A DNA stretch of 64,000 nucleotides from an uncultured Rhizobiaceae bacterium. GTDB taxonomy: Bacteria; Pseudomonadota; Alphaproteobacteria; Rhizobiales; Rhizobiaceae. The translations under genes were made by a program, and so were the position numbers. This document shows, one piece after another, positions 33,176 through 43,436 of the stretch; position 1 is the stretch's first letter, and each line of letters opens with the position of its first letter. Under the pieces are notes generated by a model. It was not told the origin of the DNA and ran no database searches. It saw nothing but the letters and a program-made list of their open reading frames with translations. The stretch spans positions 3,472,001 through 3,536,000 of the forward strand of contig CATOTF010000002.1 in the NCBI GenBank assembly GCA_951813045.1, in the 5' to 3' direction.

Positions 33176-36049
33176 ATGACTGATGCAGACCACGAAATTG
33201 ACCTGTCTACCCCAATTGGCGACGAGGTTCATCAAACGACATGCTACATGTGTGCATGCAGATGCGGTATAAATGTTCACATGAAAAAGGGGGCGGATGG
33301 CGTACCAAAAGTCCGCTATATTGAAGGCAATCGTGATCACCCCATCAACAAGGGTGTGCTATGTGCCAAGGGCTCCGCTGGCATCATGCAGCATTATTCA
33401 CCAGCACGGCTTGAACAACCTTTATTGCGAACCGGCCCGAGAGGGTCTGGTGAATTTAAGAAAATTTCATGGGAAGAGGCTCTCACTATTGCATCAGACT
33501 GGCTCCAGCCGCTGCGCAAAGATCCTAAAAAGCTGGCGTTCTTTACAGGCCGTGACCAATCTCAGTCACTTACTAATTTTTGGGCACAGCAATTTGGCAC
33601 CCCGAATTATGCAGCCCATGGCGGTTTCTGCTCCGTTAATATGGCGGCTGCCGGAATATACACAATCGGAGGGGCATTTTGGGAGTTCGGATCACCCGAC
33701 TGGGAACGCACCAAACTGTTTCTCATGTTCGGCGTTGCTGAAGACCATGATTCAAACCCGCTCAAAATCGGCATCGGCAAACTGAAAAAGAATGGCGGGC
33801 GTTTCGTCTCCGTAAATCCCGTCCGTACCGGCTATTCCGCGGTTGCAGACAATTGGCTTGGCATCACCCCTGGAACTGACGGGCTTCTCGTGCTTGCGCT
33901 GCTTCACGAGTTATTTCGTACACGCAAGGTCGATTTGGACTTTCTTATTCGATACACTAATGCGCCGTGGTTGGTGATCCATAACCCCGGAGCTGCCGAC
34001 CACGGATTGTTCGCGCGAGATTCCGACGGGGTTGAATTAATTTGGGACAGCAAGAAAAACAAGGCTGTCGCTCATACCGGTACTGGTGTCGTCCCAAATC
34101 TGACACAGGAAGTGACACTCCCCAACGGCCAGAAGGTTAAGCCGGTTCTGCGGCTGATGGCCGATATGTACTGTGATGACGCATACTCCCCTGAGGCGGT
34201 GGCAGCGCAAACTGGAATTGCTGCCGAAACGATAACAGGGCTCGCCGCCGAAGTTGCCCGGGTAGCTTTCGAGGAAGAAATTATAATCGAGCAACCCTGG
34301 ACCGATATGAAAGGCGAACGCCATGACCATTTTATCGGGCGTCCGGTTTCAATGCACGCCATGCGTGGAATCTCAGCACACTCTAATGGGTTCCAGACCT
34401 GCCGTGCTATACATGTCTTGCAGGTATTGATTGGTTCGATCGATTGCCCCGGCGGGTTCCGTTCCAAACCGCCTTATCCCAAACCTGTCAAAGCGCACCC
34501 CAAGCCCCATGCCCGACGTCCTAGTGGTGATCCAACCGCCCCTTTGAATGGCCCGCACCTTGGCTATCCTTTGGGGCCGGAAGACCTGTTGATGGAGGAA
34601 GACGGCCAACCATTGCGTATCGACAAGGCATTTTCCTGGGACGCGCCACTTGCAGCACATGGCATGATGCACATGGTCATCGCAAACGCACATGCGGGCG
34701 ACCCTTACCGGATTGATACGTTGTTCATGTATATGGCCAACATGGCTTGGAACTCTTCAATGAACACCAAGGGTGTCATTGAGATGCTAACAGACAAAGA
34801 TACCAAGACCGGGGAATATGTTATCCCCCGCATTATCTATTCAGACGCCTATGCGAGCGAAACCGTCGCTTATGCGGACCTTGTATTACCCGATACAACC
34901 TATCTTGAACGGCACGATTGTATCTCACTCCTTGATCGACCAATCTCCGAACCGGATGCGGTGAATGACGCCATCCGCTGGCCCGTCGTTGAACCGGACA
35001 GGGAGGTCCGCGGATTCCAGTCGGTGCTGATTGATTTGGGAAGCCGCCTCAATCTGAACGGCTTTGTAAACGACGACGGCAAGGCGCGTTATAAAGATTA
35101 TGCCGATTATATTGTTAATCACGAACGCAGGCCTAACATCGGCCCCCTAGCGGGATTTCGTGGCAAGGGTGGCACTGAAGAAGGCCGGGGCACTCCCAAT
35201 TCTGACCAGCTCGAGCGTTACAAGTCTAACGGGTCATTTTGGTCTAAACACATACCGATGGAAGCACAGTTTTTTAAGCACGCGAACGCAGCTTATCAGA
35301 AGCTAGCAGTTTCGCTGGGCTTTTTCGATACACCTCAACCGGTGACCTTCCAGCTTTATTGTGAAGAACTGCAGAAGTTTAGATTGGCGGCACAAGGGCA
35401 CGGCGAGCACCAACCTCCTGAGCACCTTCGAAAGAACATAGACGCCAGTTTTGATCCGTTGCCCATATGGTATGAACCCTTTGAAACCGCAGATCTTGGT
35501 GGACGGACAGTCGATGAATTCCCCTATCATGCGCTAACCCAACGACCCATGGCGATGTATCATTCCTGGGGATCGCAGAACGCCTGGCTACGGCAAATTC
35601 ACACGGCCAACAGGCTTTTTGTCCCCAGCGGTATCTGTGATAAAAAAGGGCTCCAGGACCATGACTGGGCGTGGGTTACTTCCTGGCATGGACGGATAAA
35701 AGTACAGGTATTACGGATGGAGGCCGTTAACGGTCAAACCATGTGGACCTGGAACGCTATTGGCAAAAAAGGCGGTGCATGGGCGCTCGATCCAAATGCT
35801 CCGGAAGTTAAAAACGGTTTCCTCCTGAACCATCTGATCAGCGAGTTGTTACCGCCAAAAGGTGACGGGCATCGGTGGTCAAACTCAGACCCAATTACGG
35901 GGCAGGCTGCCTGGTATGATTTACGGGTAAATATTGAAAAAGCCGAGGATGGAGAAGCGGTAAGCGAGCCGACATTTGAAGACCAGTCACCCGTGGGTGT
36001 GGGCGCCACAAAAGGGGAACTGCGCTACGGAGAAGAATGGAACAAATAA
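33176..36049 (+). CDS. soeA: Sulfite dehydrogenase (quinone)-like molybdopterin subunit, SoeA-like
   Basis: The 957 residues (ATG 33176; ATG 33158 would add six) form a DMSO-reductase family molybdoenzyme. An N-terminal [4Fe-4S] site is CYMCACRC with a fourth Cys in GVLCAKGSAG. HGGFCSVNMAAAG is the probable region of the molybdenum ligand. Family text continues through MFGVAEDHDSNP, SVNPVRTGYS and the C-terminal molybdopterin-binding domain with PMAMYHSWGSQNAWLRQIH. SoeA oxidises sulfite on the cytoplasmic side and passes electrons to SoeB and SoeC. Neither partner follows. It is divergent from aprMBA, which fits a role in sulfite oxidation. Another CISM-type oxidoreductase is the alternative. 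Confidence 0.82.
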   Translation: MTDADHEIDLSTPIGDEVHQTTCYMCACRCGINVHMKKGADGVPKVRYIEGNRDHPINKGVLCAKGSAGIMQHYSPARLEQPLLRTGPRGSGEFKKISWEEALTIASDWLQPLRKDPKKLAFFTGRDQSQSLTNFWAQQFGTPNYAAHGGFCSVNMAAAGIYTIGGAFWEFGSPDWERTKLFLMFGVAEDHDSNPLKIGIGKLKKNGGRFVSVNPVRTGYSAVADNWLGITPGTDGLLVLALLHELFRTRKVDLDFLIRYTNAPWLVIHNPGAADHGLFARDSDGVELIWDSKKNKAVAHTGTGVVPNLTQEVTLPNGQKVKPVLRLMADMYCDDAYSPEAVAAQTGIAAETITGLAAEVARVAFEEEIIIEQPWTDMKGERHDHFIGRPVSMHAMRGISAHSNGFQTCRAIHVLQVLIGSIDCPGGFRSKPPYPKPVKAHPKPHARRPSGDPTAPLNGPHLGYPLGPEDLLMEEDGQPLRIDKAFSWDAPLAAHGMMHMVIANAHAGDPYRIDTLFMYMANMAWNSSMNTKGVIEMLTDKDTKTGEYVIPRIIYSDAYASETVAYADLVLPDTTYLERHDCISLLDRPISEPDAVNDAIRWPVVEPDREVRGFQSVLIDLGSRLNLNGFVNDDGKARYKDYADYIVNHERRPNIGPLAGFRGKGGTEEGRGTPNSDQLERYKSNGSFWSKHIPMEAQFFKHANAAYQKLAVSLGFFDTPQPVTFQLYCEELQKFRLAAQGHGEHQPPEHLRKNIDASFDPLPIWYEPFETADLGGRTVDEFPYHALTQRPMAMYHSWGSQNAWLRQIHTANRLFVPSGICDKKGLQDHDWAWVTSWHGRIKVQVLRMEAVNGQTMWTWNAIGKKGGAWALDPNAPEVKNGFLLNHLISELLPPKGDGHRWSNSDPITGQAAWYDLRVNIEKAEDGEAVSEPTFEDQSPVGVGATKGELRYGEEWNK

Positions 36050-36051
36050 CC

Positions 36052-36093
36052 GATAAACCGCAGCAGAATGCCTATATCGAACGTTACAATCGA
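36052..36093 (+). mobile_element. Remnant of an IS3-family transposase (14 codons)
   Basis: Two bases after the soeA stop the sequence reads DKPQQNAYIERYNR in one frame and then loses meaning. This is the conserved region around the catalytic Glu of IS3-family OrfB transposases (compare GKPQQNAYIERFN). No other part of the element is visible. It marks an old insertion followed by deletion at the end of soeA. The 160 bases beyond it show no gene. Confidence 0.75.
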
Positions 36094-36258
36094 AAAAAAT
36101 TACTTTTTAAGCTTCCAATGCCGATATTGGTTCGTCTCGTAACAATGATATATTTACTCGAAATAAAGACACCGACTTTAACAACTGATTGAAAATGTGC
36201 AGTGATTAACTGTATTATGGTAAATGTTGAAATGCGATTTTAGCTTGGGGTGAAAACC

Positions 36259-36759
36259 ATGGCAGTATCAGTAGAGGACGATGTATCGACGGTCTCGCAC
36301 CTCGATTTTAATCAACTTTCTGCACATGCATTTTCCTTTGGCTCCAAAATTGACTCACTTTGGCAACGCGTCGTCTATATCCACATCGGTATGGTTGCGG
36401 CGGTGATTTTTCTCGCGAGTGCAGATCAGCCCTATTATGCTGCAAGGGCAATTGTCCTTGGTTTTTACACATTCAATATCGTCATCACTTATCTAAATAT
36501 GCGCGATTGCTATAGTGGGCTGCAAAAAGTGATCCTCGATATAGATCGGTTTCCCGAATGCCCGAATGGTGGCGTATTCGAGAACTGGCTAAAAGAACGA
36601 AACTACAGCAGGAACACTCAGGTGCGGGCTGCGGTATTGATTATGTTTTGGTGCTTGATTGCCTATCTACTTGTGATCCCGGTATTCAATGTTACGGGCC
36701 TGGATGTGATCGCCCCGCTCAACAACGCCATTGTTAATGGAGCGCAACCGATTAAATAA
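36259..36759 (+). CDS. Hypothetical membrane protein, 166 residues
   Basis: I start at ATG 36259, which has TTGGGGTGA eight bases before it; a GTG at 36250 is less suited. The protein has a hydrophilic N-terminus, two adjacent hydrophobic segments at about 38-55 and 62-79, a soluble loop with GLQKVILDIDRFPECPNGG, and a third segment at about 124-143 (VLIMFWCLIAYLLVI). I do not recognise the family. It ends six bases from the 3' end of the CHAT gene, which runs toward it. It may be part of the adjacent protease island or a separate gene. Confidence 0.7.
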   Translation: MAVSVEDDVSTVSHLDFNQLSAHAFSFGSKIDSLWQRVVYIHIGMVAAVIFLASADQPYYAARAIVLGFYTFNIVITYLNMRDCYSGLQKVILDIDRFPECPNGGVFENWLKERNYSRNTQVRAAVLIMFWCLIAYLLVIPVFNVTGLDVIAPLNNAIVNGAQPIK

Positions 36760-38072
36760 TGGCGACTATCTGCTGTCACCAACCAGGCTAAACGGGGCCC
36801 AATAGGCCGGGTGTAATTCACGCGGGGTTGAGTTCGGATTGTCGAGAACCTCGAAAATTGCGAGGCGCTGAGCTTCCCCTTTATCAAGGTCAGGATTGTT
36901 ACGGCGTTGCGCAAACAGGCCGGTGGTCAAACGCGTCGCAGCGTCCGAGTACACAGGCCAATGTGACACGAGAATGCTGCGAGCACCGGCATGAAAGAAT
37001 GCGCTGGCAAGTCCCGAAAGACCTTCCTGACCCGCCTGATCCGGTGCTGCCGTATTACAGGCGGACAACAGCACGAAGTCCGCATTTAACCGTAAGGTGC
37101 TGATTTCAGCAGAAGAGAGTAACCCGTCGTCTTCTTCGCTGGCTGTTGGTGGGGGCGTAAAAACCAACCCGGCATGGTTTTGACCCAACTCCCCGGCAAT
37201 CAAACCGTGTGTCGCAAATGACAGAATATCAAAATCTGCCAGACGGCCATCCTCGCTCAAACTCTTGATCGCAGTTTCTGTCGCATCCCCGTGTAGCAAG
37301 AGCAGGTTTTCGCCTCCTGCGGCTTCGGCACCGGCCTGCAATTCGCACCGTGTGTCCGGCAATTCCTGCAAATCCAGAAGGGCGTTGCTGTTTGCAGTTC
37401 CCGATCGTGTATCAACTGCGGAACTGGCAAGGTTTTGTGCAATTAGAAGCGGTTTTTGTTGGGGAAGTGAACAATCGTGCGGTAGCGCGCCATTCCGCTG
37501 TTTGCCGATCAACGGATCACCCACCCCAAAGAAACTGCGCTTCGTTATCTTTTTGCTTTTTTTTCGCTGACGGAAGGCGTGAAACCCAGCCACGCTGGGT
37601 ACGATGGTAATTGATTTAGATCGTATCAGCCATGGAGCGTTTTCAAGAGTGGTGTTTTCATCTGGTGGGCTGGTGATCATCAGATGAAACGGCATGGAAA
37701 CAAGTGACTTGTCAGGAACAATAATGAGGCGCTTGCGGTCGCTCAATTCTTTTTCATAAGGCTTCATCAGCAGCTGATATGCCTCATAAGCTAATTCGAA
37801 GTCGAAAGACTTTTGTGATGCGCCTTGTTCGGGTTGGTCCTCGTCTAACGACATTACGCCACGCGTGGCTAAACTTGCGGAGCCACATGCGGGATCTGTG
37901 AGAGCTGCCTGACACCGCAGCCTGCGGGCGATGTTCTCCAGCTCGGCACGGTTTCGTGTGCTTGTATATGATTGATTGCGTGTACCGTCCGCATCGCGCG
38001 AGAGTGTGAATATCAAGCTGGGGTTGATAAACTCTGGACTTGTCCCGTATTAATTCCGCATCCTGTTCTCGT

Positions 38073-38930
38073 TTAACTCGTTTTTCGTTCAAATTTGATG
38101 GGCGACATTCCTCCTATTGCTGAGTGTCTTCTGCGGCTGTTGTAAAAGCCGTTGATGTATTGGAACAGGGCGTCGGTTGCTTGCTGTCGTGTTTGCCATG
38201 TGCCGCGCCAGATGAGTTCGGCTTTGAGTGTTTTGAAGAACGTCTCGACCACGGCGTTGTCCCAGCAATTGCCTTTTCGGCTCATGGACACTTTAAACTT
38301 CAGTTCACGCATTCGTTTTTGATAATCATGAGAGCAGTATTGACTGCCACGGTCCGTATGATGAATGCAGCCCGGCGGTGGGTTTCGAAGGGCCAAAGCC
38401 CGGTTGAGAGCCTGCAATGCCAAGTCTTTCTTCAACCGGTTGCTGACAGCCCAACCCACCACACGGCGTGAATGTAGATCGATCATCACTGCCAGATACA
38501 GCCAGCCCTCACGGGTCCAGATGTAGCTGATGTCACCTGCCCATTTCTGGTTGGGTTTATCCGCTTGGAAGTTCCGCCCCAGCAAGTTAGGCGCAATGTT
38601 GAAGCGGTGATTGCTATCGGTCGTAGCTTTGTATTTGCGTGTTCTGACCACTCGAATGCCGTTGTCGCGCATCAGGCGGCCAACACGGCGGTGACCAATA
38701 GCAAGGCCGGCTTCCTTCAACTCCTGCGTCATTCTCGGGCGACCATAACTGCCAAGGCTCAAGTGATGCTGTTCACGGATGTGCGCCAGAACCACCATGT
38801 CATCGCGCTGCCGTTGACTAACAGGGCGGTTGTGCCAGGCACGATAACCACGCGATGTAACATTCAGAATATGGCAAAGCCGATCCACCGGAACGTGTTT
38901 CCTGTGTTCTTCGACAAACGCAAATCTCAC
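38073..38930 (-). CDS. IS3-family transposase OrfB (DDE integrase core)
   Basis: The 285-residue protein has an N-terminal DNA-binding part (SYGRPRMTQELKEAGL) and an integrase core. The catalytic triad is Asp133 in GDISYIW, Asp193 in HTDRGSQY and Glu229 in AVVETFFK; 35 residues lie between the second Asp and Glu, as expected for IS3 elements. It starts at GTG inside the end of orfA, and a frameshift fusion with OrfA is the usual way the active transposase is made. All key residues are present, so it is probably functional. Confidence 0.95.
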   Translation of the reverse strand: MRFAFVEEHRKHVPVDRLCHILNVTSRGYRAWHNRPVSQRQRDDMVVLAHIREQHHLSLGSYGRPRMTQELKEAGLAIGHRRVGRLMRDNGIRVVRTRKYKATTDSNHRFNIAPNLLGRNFQADKPNQKWAGDISYIWTREGWLYLAVMIDLHSRRVVGWAVSNRLKKDLALQALNRALALRNPPPGCIHHTDRGSQYCSHDYQKRMRELKFKVSMSRKGNCWDNAVVETFFKTLKAELIWRGTWQTRQQATDALFQYINGFYNSRRRHSAIGGMSPIKFERKTS

Positions 38931-39202
38931 TTGCTTTGACCCGCGAAGAACACTGTTGCCTTCTTTAATATCTCCCTCTCCTCCGTGAGGAGACGAACCT
39001 CTCTGCGAAGCCGCTCATTCTCTTTGGCCAGATCAATATCAACCGATGGTGGAAGGTCATCAGGCCGGGATTGTTGTATCCATTTCGATAACGTCGAAAA
39101 GCCGACCCCCAAATCTGATGCCACTTGTTTCCGGGTAAGTCCGCTGGTCAGCGCAATACGCACCGCTTCACGCTTGAATTCGTCTGTGTGGCCTCGTGCC
39201 AT
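38927..39202 (-). CDS. IS3-family OrfA (helix-turn-helix, leucine zipper)
   Basis: The 91-residue OrfA starts MARGHTDEFKREAVRIAL and carries a helix-turn-helix in RKQVASDLGVGFSTLSKW. The C-terminal half (KENERLRREVRLLTEEREIL) is a leucine-zipper-like coiled coil for multimerisation. It binds the element ends and, fused with OrfB by frameshifting, gives the transposase. It overlaps OrfB by four bases. Confidence 0.95.
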   Translation of the reverse strand: MARGHTDEFKREAVRIALTSGLTRKQVASDLGVGFSTLSKWIQQSRPDDLPPSVDIDLAKENERLRREVRLLTEEREILKKATVFFAGQSK

Positions 39203-41609
39203 AATAGTTCTCCTTGATGGGATTAATCCAATTCAAGGACACGGAACTAAACCGTGACAAGTCCACTCTGTAGCAAACTGAGGAACGGTTATCATGACAA
39301 TGAGAGCTTCATCAGCCTCCAAATGATTGATAGCAGTCGTCATGCTCACTGGTTGTTGATGCGTGAAGCTGTCGGGCGACTGAGGTGTGGTACGATGCAA
39401 TTCGCGTAACTGTGTTTGGAGACTTCGAACTTTACGTTGAGCGGTGGTAACGTCAATTTTGTTAGCAAGACCATTCAATAATTCTTCGCGCGCCCGTTGA
39501 AGCGCTAATTCTGCGTCCTGAACAGCGCGCGTCCCGGCAGCGGAGTTGGAGGATGTCACATTTCGGTTCTGAGCACGCGATAGTGCTTTACTGACCGAAA
39601 GTGAGGTGGTGTTTTGGGCTACTTCGAAGGCCTCATCTACAAGCGAGTTTTGCTGGTTGCCGGGAAGTGTTGCCGCAACTCGAATTGCTGATAACGCGTG
39701 GGAAGCAAATAAGGTGGACGTTTCACCGGTTTCCGTCGAAATTCCAGGCGAAAGTGCGGTCTTGCTGGCCTTGCGGAAATGGGTCAACGCCGTCGAAAAA
39801 TCGTTTTCCAGCAGGCCGATTTGAGCCGCGAATATTTCTAAAATGATATTAATTCTACCATTTTTTGGTACAAGTTGCTTCAGATTTGCCAGTTCAATTT
39901 TTGCCAGTTCTGGTTTTTGGGTTCGAATTGCGTCAGCCAACTTGGCCGACGTCTTGGCAAAGCGGACCATGAACCGATCACTATTGTTTTCACCGCGAGC
40001 ACTACTCCGTTCTTGGGTAGTTTCGGTTTCGTCTGATTTAGCTATCGACCTTTGCGAATTGGTGTCACGGTTGACATCCCGTAAAATTTTTGTGGCTTCA
40101 AGTTCAGCAAATACAGGGTCATCAGGAGGTAAGATGCGCTTTGCTAATTGCATCGCGCGATTTAACGCCTCGTCCTCGCCGACATCGTCACCAGTCTGGC
40201 CTGCGATATCGGAAAGGCGGTTAAAATATGTGATGGATGCGCGCGTGGGACCATCCGGTTTTTCCTTATCGGTATCCAAGAGTCGCTCATAAAGCAGTTT
40301 CGCTTGATCAAACTTACCTGTGTTAGTGAGAGTATCCGCCCATGCATTAAGAATATTTTCGACAATCTGGCTGCCTCGCTCACCTGTCGCATCGGGCGTT
40401 AACAATGCCCGGGAAAATAACTTCTCCGCGAGTTCATACTGTCCAATGAGTGTTGTCTCCAGCCCCAGTTGCAGCAGTAGATTTCCAGCACCATTTTCGT
40501 TGTCGTTAATAAGCGCTAGAGCATGTTGACGCATAATTTCTGCATTCAGAGTATCACCGGAGCGGTTCATAATGGCTGCAAGATTAATTGCTGCGAGACC
40601 AACATTATAGCCTACACCATCGTGTTGCAGTTTGAGCAATGTGTAAGCTCGCTCGCTGTAGTTTCTTGCTGCCCCGGATACGTCATGATTGGAGGTATTA
40701 AGTTCTAATTGATATTGTGACCAGGAGGCGTAAACGCCTCCTGGATGGATTGGCATAATGGCAAAAAACAACGGTAACTCTCGGTCAAGCTTACCAAGCC
40801 AGACCCCAGCTTGCTGGACATCTTGTTTGAAATAGGCCCCCCAGGCTGCATAAGAGGCGATGTCAGCCATGAACGGAAGTTCAGGAGACATAAGTTCATA
40901 GATAGCTTTTGCTGCATCAATAACCTTAGTCGCCTCATCCGGGTTGCTTGCCATGAAAGCGGAAAATTGGCGAATGTTGCCGTAAGCAGCCAAAACCGGA
41001 GCAATCGCTTCTCGGAATTTATCCTGTTGTCGCCTTGCCTCGGCGAGTTTTTCGCGAAACATTGACGACTCCTGATCCATTCCATTGAGCAGACTGATCT
41101 TCAGACGTTCCCATCGAGCGAACAGTTGGCGATCATTACCCCGTAGGTTGAGCTCGCTTTGAAAAATTGGAAGAGCAGGTTGAAGTGCTTCTTCCACGCT
41201 GCCAAGCCGAACCAGTGCTTCCGCTTCCAGCAAGGCCGTTCGAAATTGATAGTCGGTTAAGGGTGCATTTAGATAAAACCCGTGCCCTATGCGCATGCGC
41301 TTGCCGAGCCGCGCAGCCAATTTTACATCGTGTTCCAACAATAGATCTAATACATCATTTATCCGCGTTGAGATGCTCACAATGCTTGCATTTGGATTGG
41401 CGCGTTCTTTGGCAAGCGCTCTTAATACGGGTGCCAGATGTTCGACCGATTTTCCATAAAGCCCATTGTAAAACGGGGCGTCCTCATCGTGAAGTTTCTG
41501 GGCTAATACTGTCGTTGAATATAAAAGAACCACCGTCACAAAAAACGTAACCAGCGCTTTGCGCCCGGCGTAGATGGCTGCCCAAACCGACTTCATATTA
41601 CTCTTCCCA

Positions 41610-43358
41610 TTAGTTCGATAACATCCGTCCCATGGCAGAGCCCACATTGGGGTATTTTTCCTGATCGAGTTTCAACTCGCCGAAGAGGTCTTCCAGTTCT
41701 TTACGTGTGTTGAGGCTGCGGGATCGAATATGGGCCATTAGCGGTAAAAAAACATCAGTATCGCAGGTGTCTGGTTTATAAATCCAAAAGTCACCAATGT
41801 TCTCACCTTTGCTATCCGCTGTCGTCCTTTCCAAACCGCAGCGATTTTCGGGGGCCGCGTTTTGCCAAAACAGCGAGGCCAAATCGAGCAAAGCTGACGT
41901 TTCTTTGGCGAAATAACCGTGGGCCAACATGTCCCCTCCGAGGCTGGACATGTCGATACTATCCATCGCCCCACTCACAACGGTTCCAATGCCGCCCTGT
42001 CCGGCGCGTTTAGAATCCCCATGAATCTTCTGGGAGACTTTCAAGGCCCAGTCATTGTTGGAAGCGTAAAGCGTGAGGCGTCGTGCCAACGGGCTTATTG
42101 TTTTGACCATCTCAACGAACAGATCAGCATCCACATCGGGTGCCGCAAAAATTACCTGGTCAAGCGGCGGTTGTTGCAGGTTGGATAATGACCTGCGGGC
42201 TGCAATGAGTTCCAAAGCATCTGTCATCGCACGGTTACCCATTGAATGGGCCACGAGATGAATGGTCTTTGCACCCGATTTTTGAACAACGTCTTCGAGA
42301 AACCCGGCGAGCCTTCTGCCACTGAGGCGTACAACTGCCGTGTCCGCCACGTATTCCAATACAGAATGTCTCGAAGGCCAAGAGTAGGCTATTGGCAGAC
42401 CGTCAAATTGCATGTCGTGGGCGAGTTGCGCGGCGCGCTTGACAGCCTTTTCGAAACTGACATTAAAGCCATGGATGAAAACAAAGGCTTCTTTGCTGAC
42501 CTTGGTTTTAAGATCAGACCGCATTTGCGCAAAATAGTCATTTTCCCCTTCGGGAGTGACTGATGTTAAAATCACATGTTTATTACTGGATTCGGAGAAT
42601 TCCAATCTCCAGATTGACGGGGATTCTACAGCGCCGGACTTGTGGTTCTCTGGAATTGTGACGACGGCTGTTCCCAGCTCAAGTTTGCCGCGCCTGCTGC
42701 CATAAATTTCCGAAGGCTTTGATGAATTCTCTCTTGCCCTGTCTGTAGCGTAGTAGATTTTTACGGATTTGTAGCCATCTTCATTACCGCGCGTTGCAGA
42801 ATTGCTGCCGGAAGGTTCTTGCAGAAGGAGGTTAAGAGAATCCAGGTATCTCCCTTGCGCAGCCACATTGTTACGTTTTCTCGCAATCTCCAAAAGCGCT
42901 TGAACCAATTCGATACGCCGTGATTTGGCGAGATTATTTTCCGTTGCAAGTTTTAGTGCGGTTTCAAGTGTGCGTTGTGCCTCCCGCAGATTGCCAGCGG
43001 TCTGATAGGCGGCAGATGCTTCTTGCAATAACGGAATGGGATCTGTTGAAAGTTCATCGCGATTGGACTGCGCAAATGATGCCATATCAACCAGGATACG
43101 CGCCTGTAATTCGTGTTGAGATGTGCGTTTTGCCAATTCCTTTTGGAAGTCCAGCAAGGAATAGATACTTTGAATGTCGCGCGGATTTTCGCCTGCAAGT
43201 TCCTTCACCTTGTGACCGGCAAGCGCGATGGCCTCCACCGGGTTGGTTTCAGCTCTGGCTTTAATTGTGCTGGCAAAAGACGGGTCAACCCCTTCTGCAG
43301 CAGCTGGAAGAGCCCAAGGTAGAAACAGGATTATTATTGTTAAGAGAGAGCGTAACAA
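41610..43358 (-). CDS. Exported alpha/beta hydrolase (DUF900 type) with helical N-terminal region
   Basis: The TTG start at 43358 follows GGTGAGATACT and begins a signal peptide (LLTIIILFLPWALPAAA). Residues 25-180 are helical repeat-like. A DUF900-type alpha/beta hydrolase follows: IYYATDRARE near 201, AFVFIHGFNVSFEKA at 291-305, PIAYSWPS and the nucleophile elbow HLVAHSMGNRAM with Ser372. Such enzymes are esterases or lipases of poorly known substrates. The stop is 13 bases before the CHAT gene start, so the two were one operon. The start is 78 bases from the divergent metacaspase gene. It is intact. Confidence 0.88.
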   Translation of the reverse strand: MLRSLLTIIILFLPWALPAAAEGVDPSFASTIKARAETNPVEAIALAGHKVKELAGENPRDIQSIYSLLDFQKELAKRTSQHELQARILVDMASFAQSNRDELSTDPIPLLQEASAAYQTAGNLREAQRTLETALKLATENNLAKSRRIELVQALLEIARKRNNVAAQGRYLDSLNLLLQEPSGSNSATRGNEDGYKSVKIYYATDRARENSSKPSEIYGSRRGKLELGTAVVTIPENHKSGAVESPSIWRLEFSESSNKHVILTSVTPEGENDYFAQMRSDLKTKVSKEAFVFIHGFNVSFEKAVKRAAQLAHDMQFDGLPIAYSWPSRHSVLEYVADTAVVRLSGRRLAGFLEDVVQKSGAKTIHLVAHSMGNRAMTDALELIAARRSLSNLQQPPLDQVIFAAPDVDADLFVEMVKTISPLARRLTLYASNNDWALKVSQKIHGDSKRAGQGGIGTVVSGAMDSIDMSSLGGDMLAHGYFAKETSALLDLASLFWQNAAPENRCGLERTTADSKGENIGDFWIYKPDTCDTDVFLPLMAHIRSRSLNTRKELEDLFGELKLDQEKYPNVGSAMGRMLSN

Positions 43359-43436
43359 AGTATCTCACCAAAGGTTGATCATCGTATTCCTATACCAAGA
43401 GGAACACTTTCCAATACAATTGCCAATCAAAACAGA

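Larger units (their letters stand above)
38035..39265 (-). mobile_element. Complete IS3-family insertion element (1231 bp) in the CHAT gene
   Basis: The ends TGGACTTGTC-CCGTATTA and, on the other strand, TGGACTTGTC-ACGGTTTA are terminal inverted repeats matching at 20 of 24 positions. The flanks CTC at 38032-38034 and CTC at 39266-39268 form a 3-bp target duplication, as usual for IS3-type elements. Inside are OrfA and OrfB with a four-base overlap. The element is intact, so the insertion is probably recent. Element name not assigned. Confidence 0.93.
36766..41596 (-). pseudogene. Exported TPR-CHAT protease-like protein, interrupted by an insertion element
   Basis: The gene is split by the element at 38035-39265. 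The 5' part begins at ATG 41596 after GGGAAGAG and a signal peptide (ALVTFFVTVVLLYSTTVLAQ). Then come many helical TPR-like repeats and, up to the insertion, VMITVPQFATE. The 3' part continues FINPSLIFTLSRDADG and holds the CHAT domain with His1052 in SFATHG and Cys1102 in LLSACNTA, numbering the restored protein. Counting the 3-bp duplicate once restores one frame of 777 plus 421 codons, 1198 residues. CHAT domains are caspase-like peptidases. The gene is third in a tight leftward order after a DUF900-type hydrolase. Confidence 0.9.
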
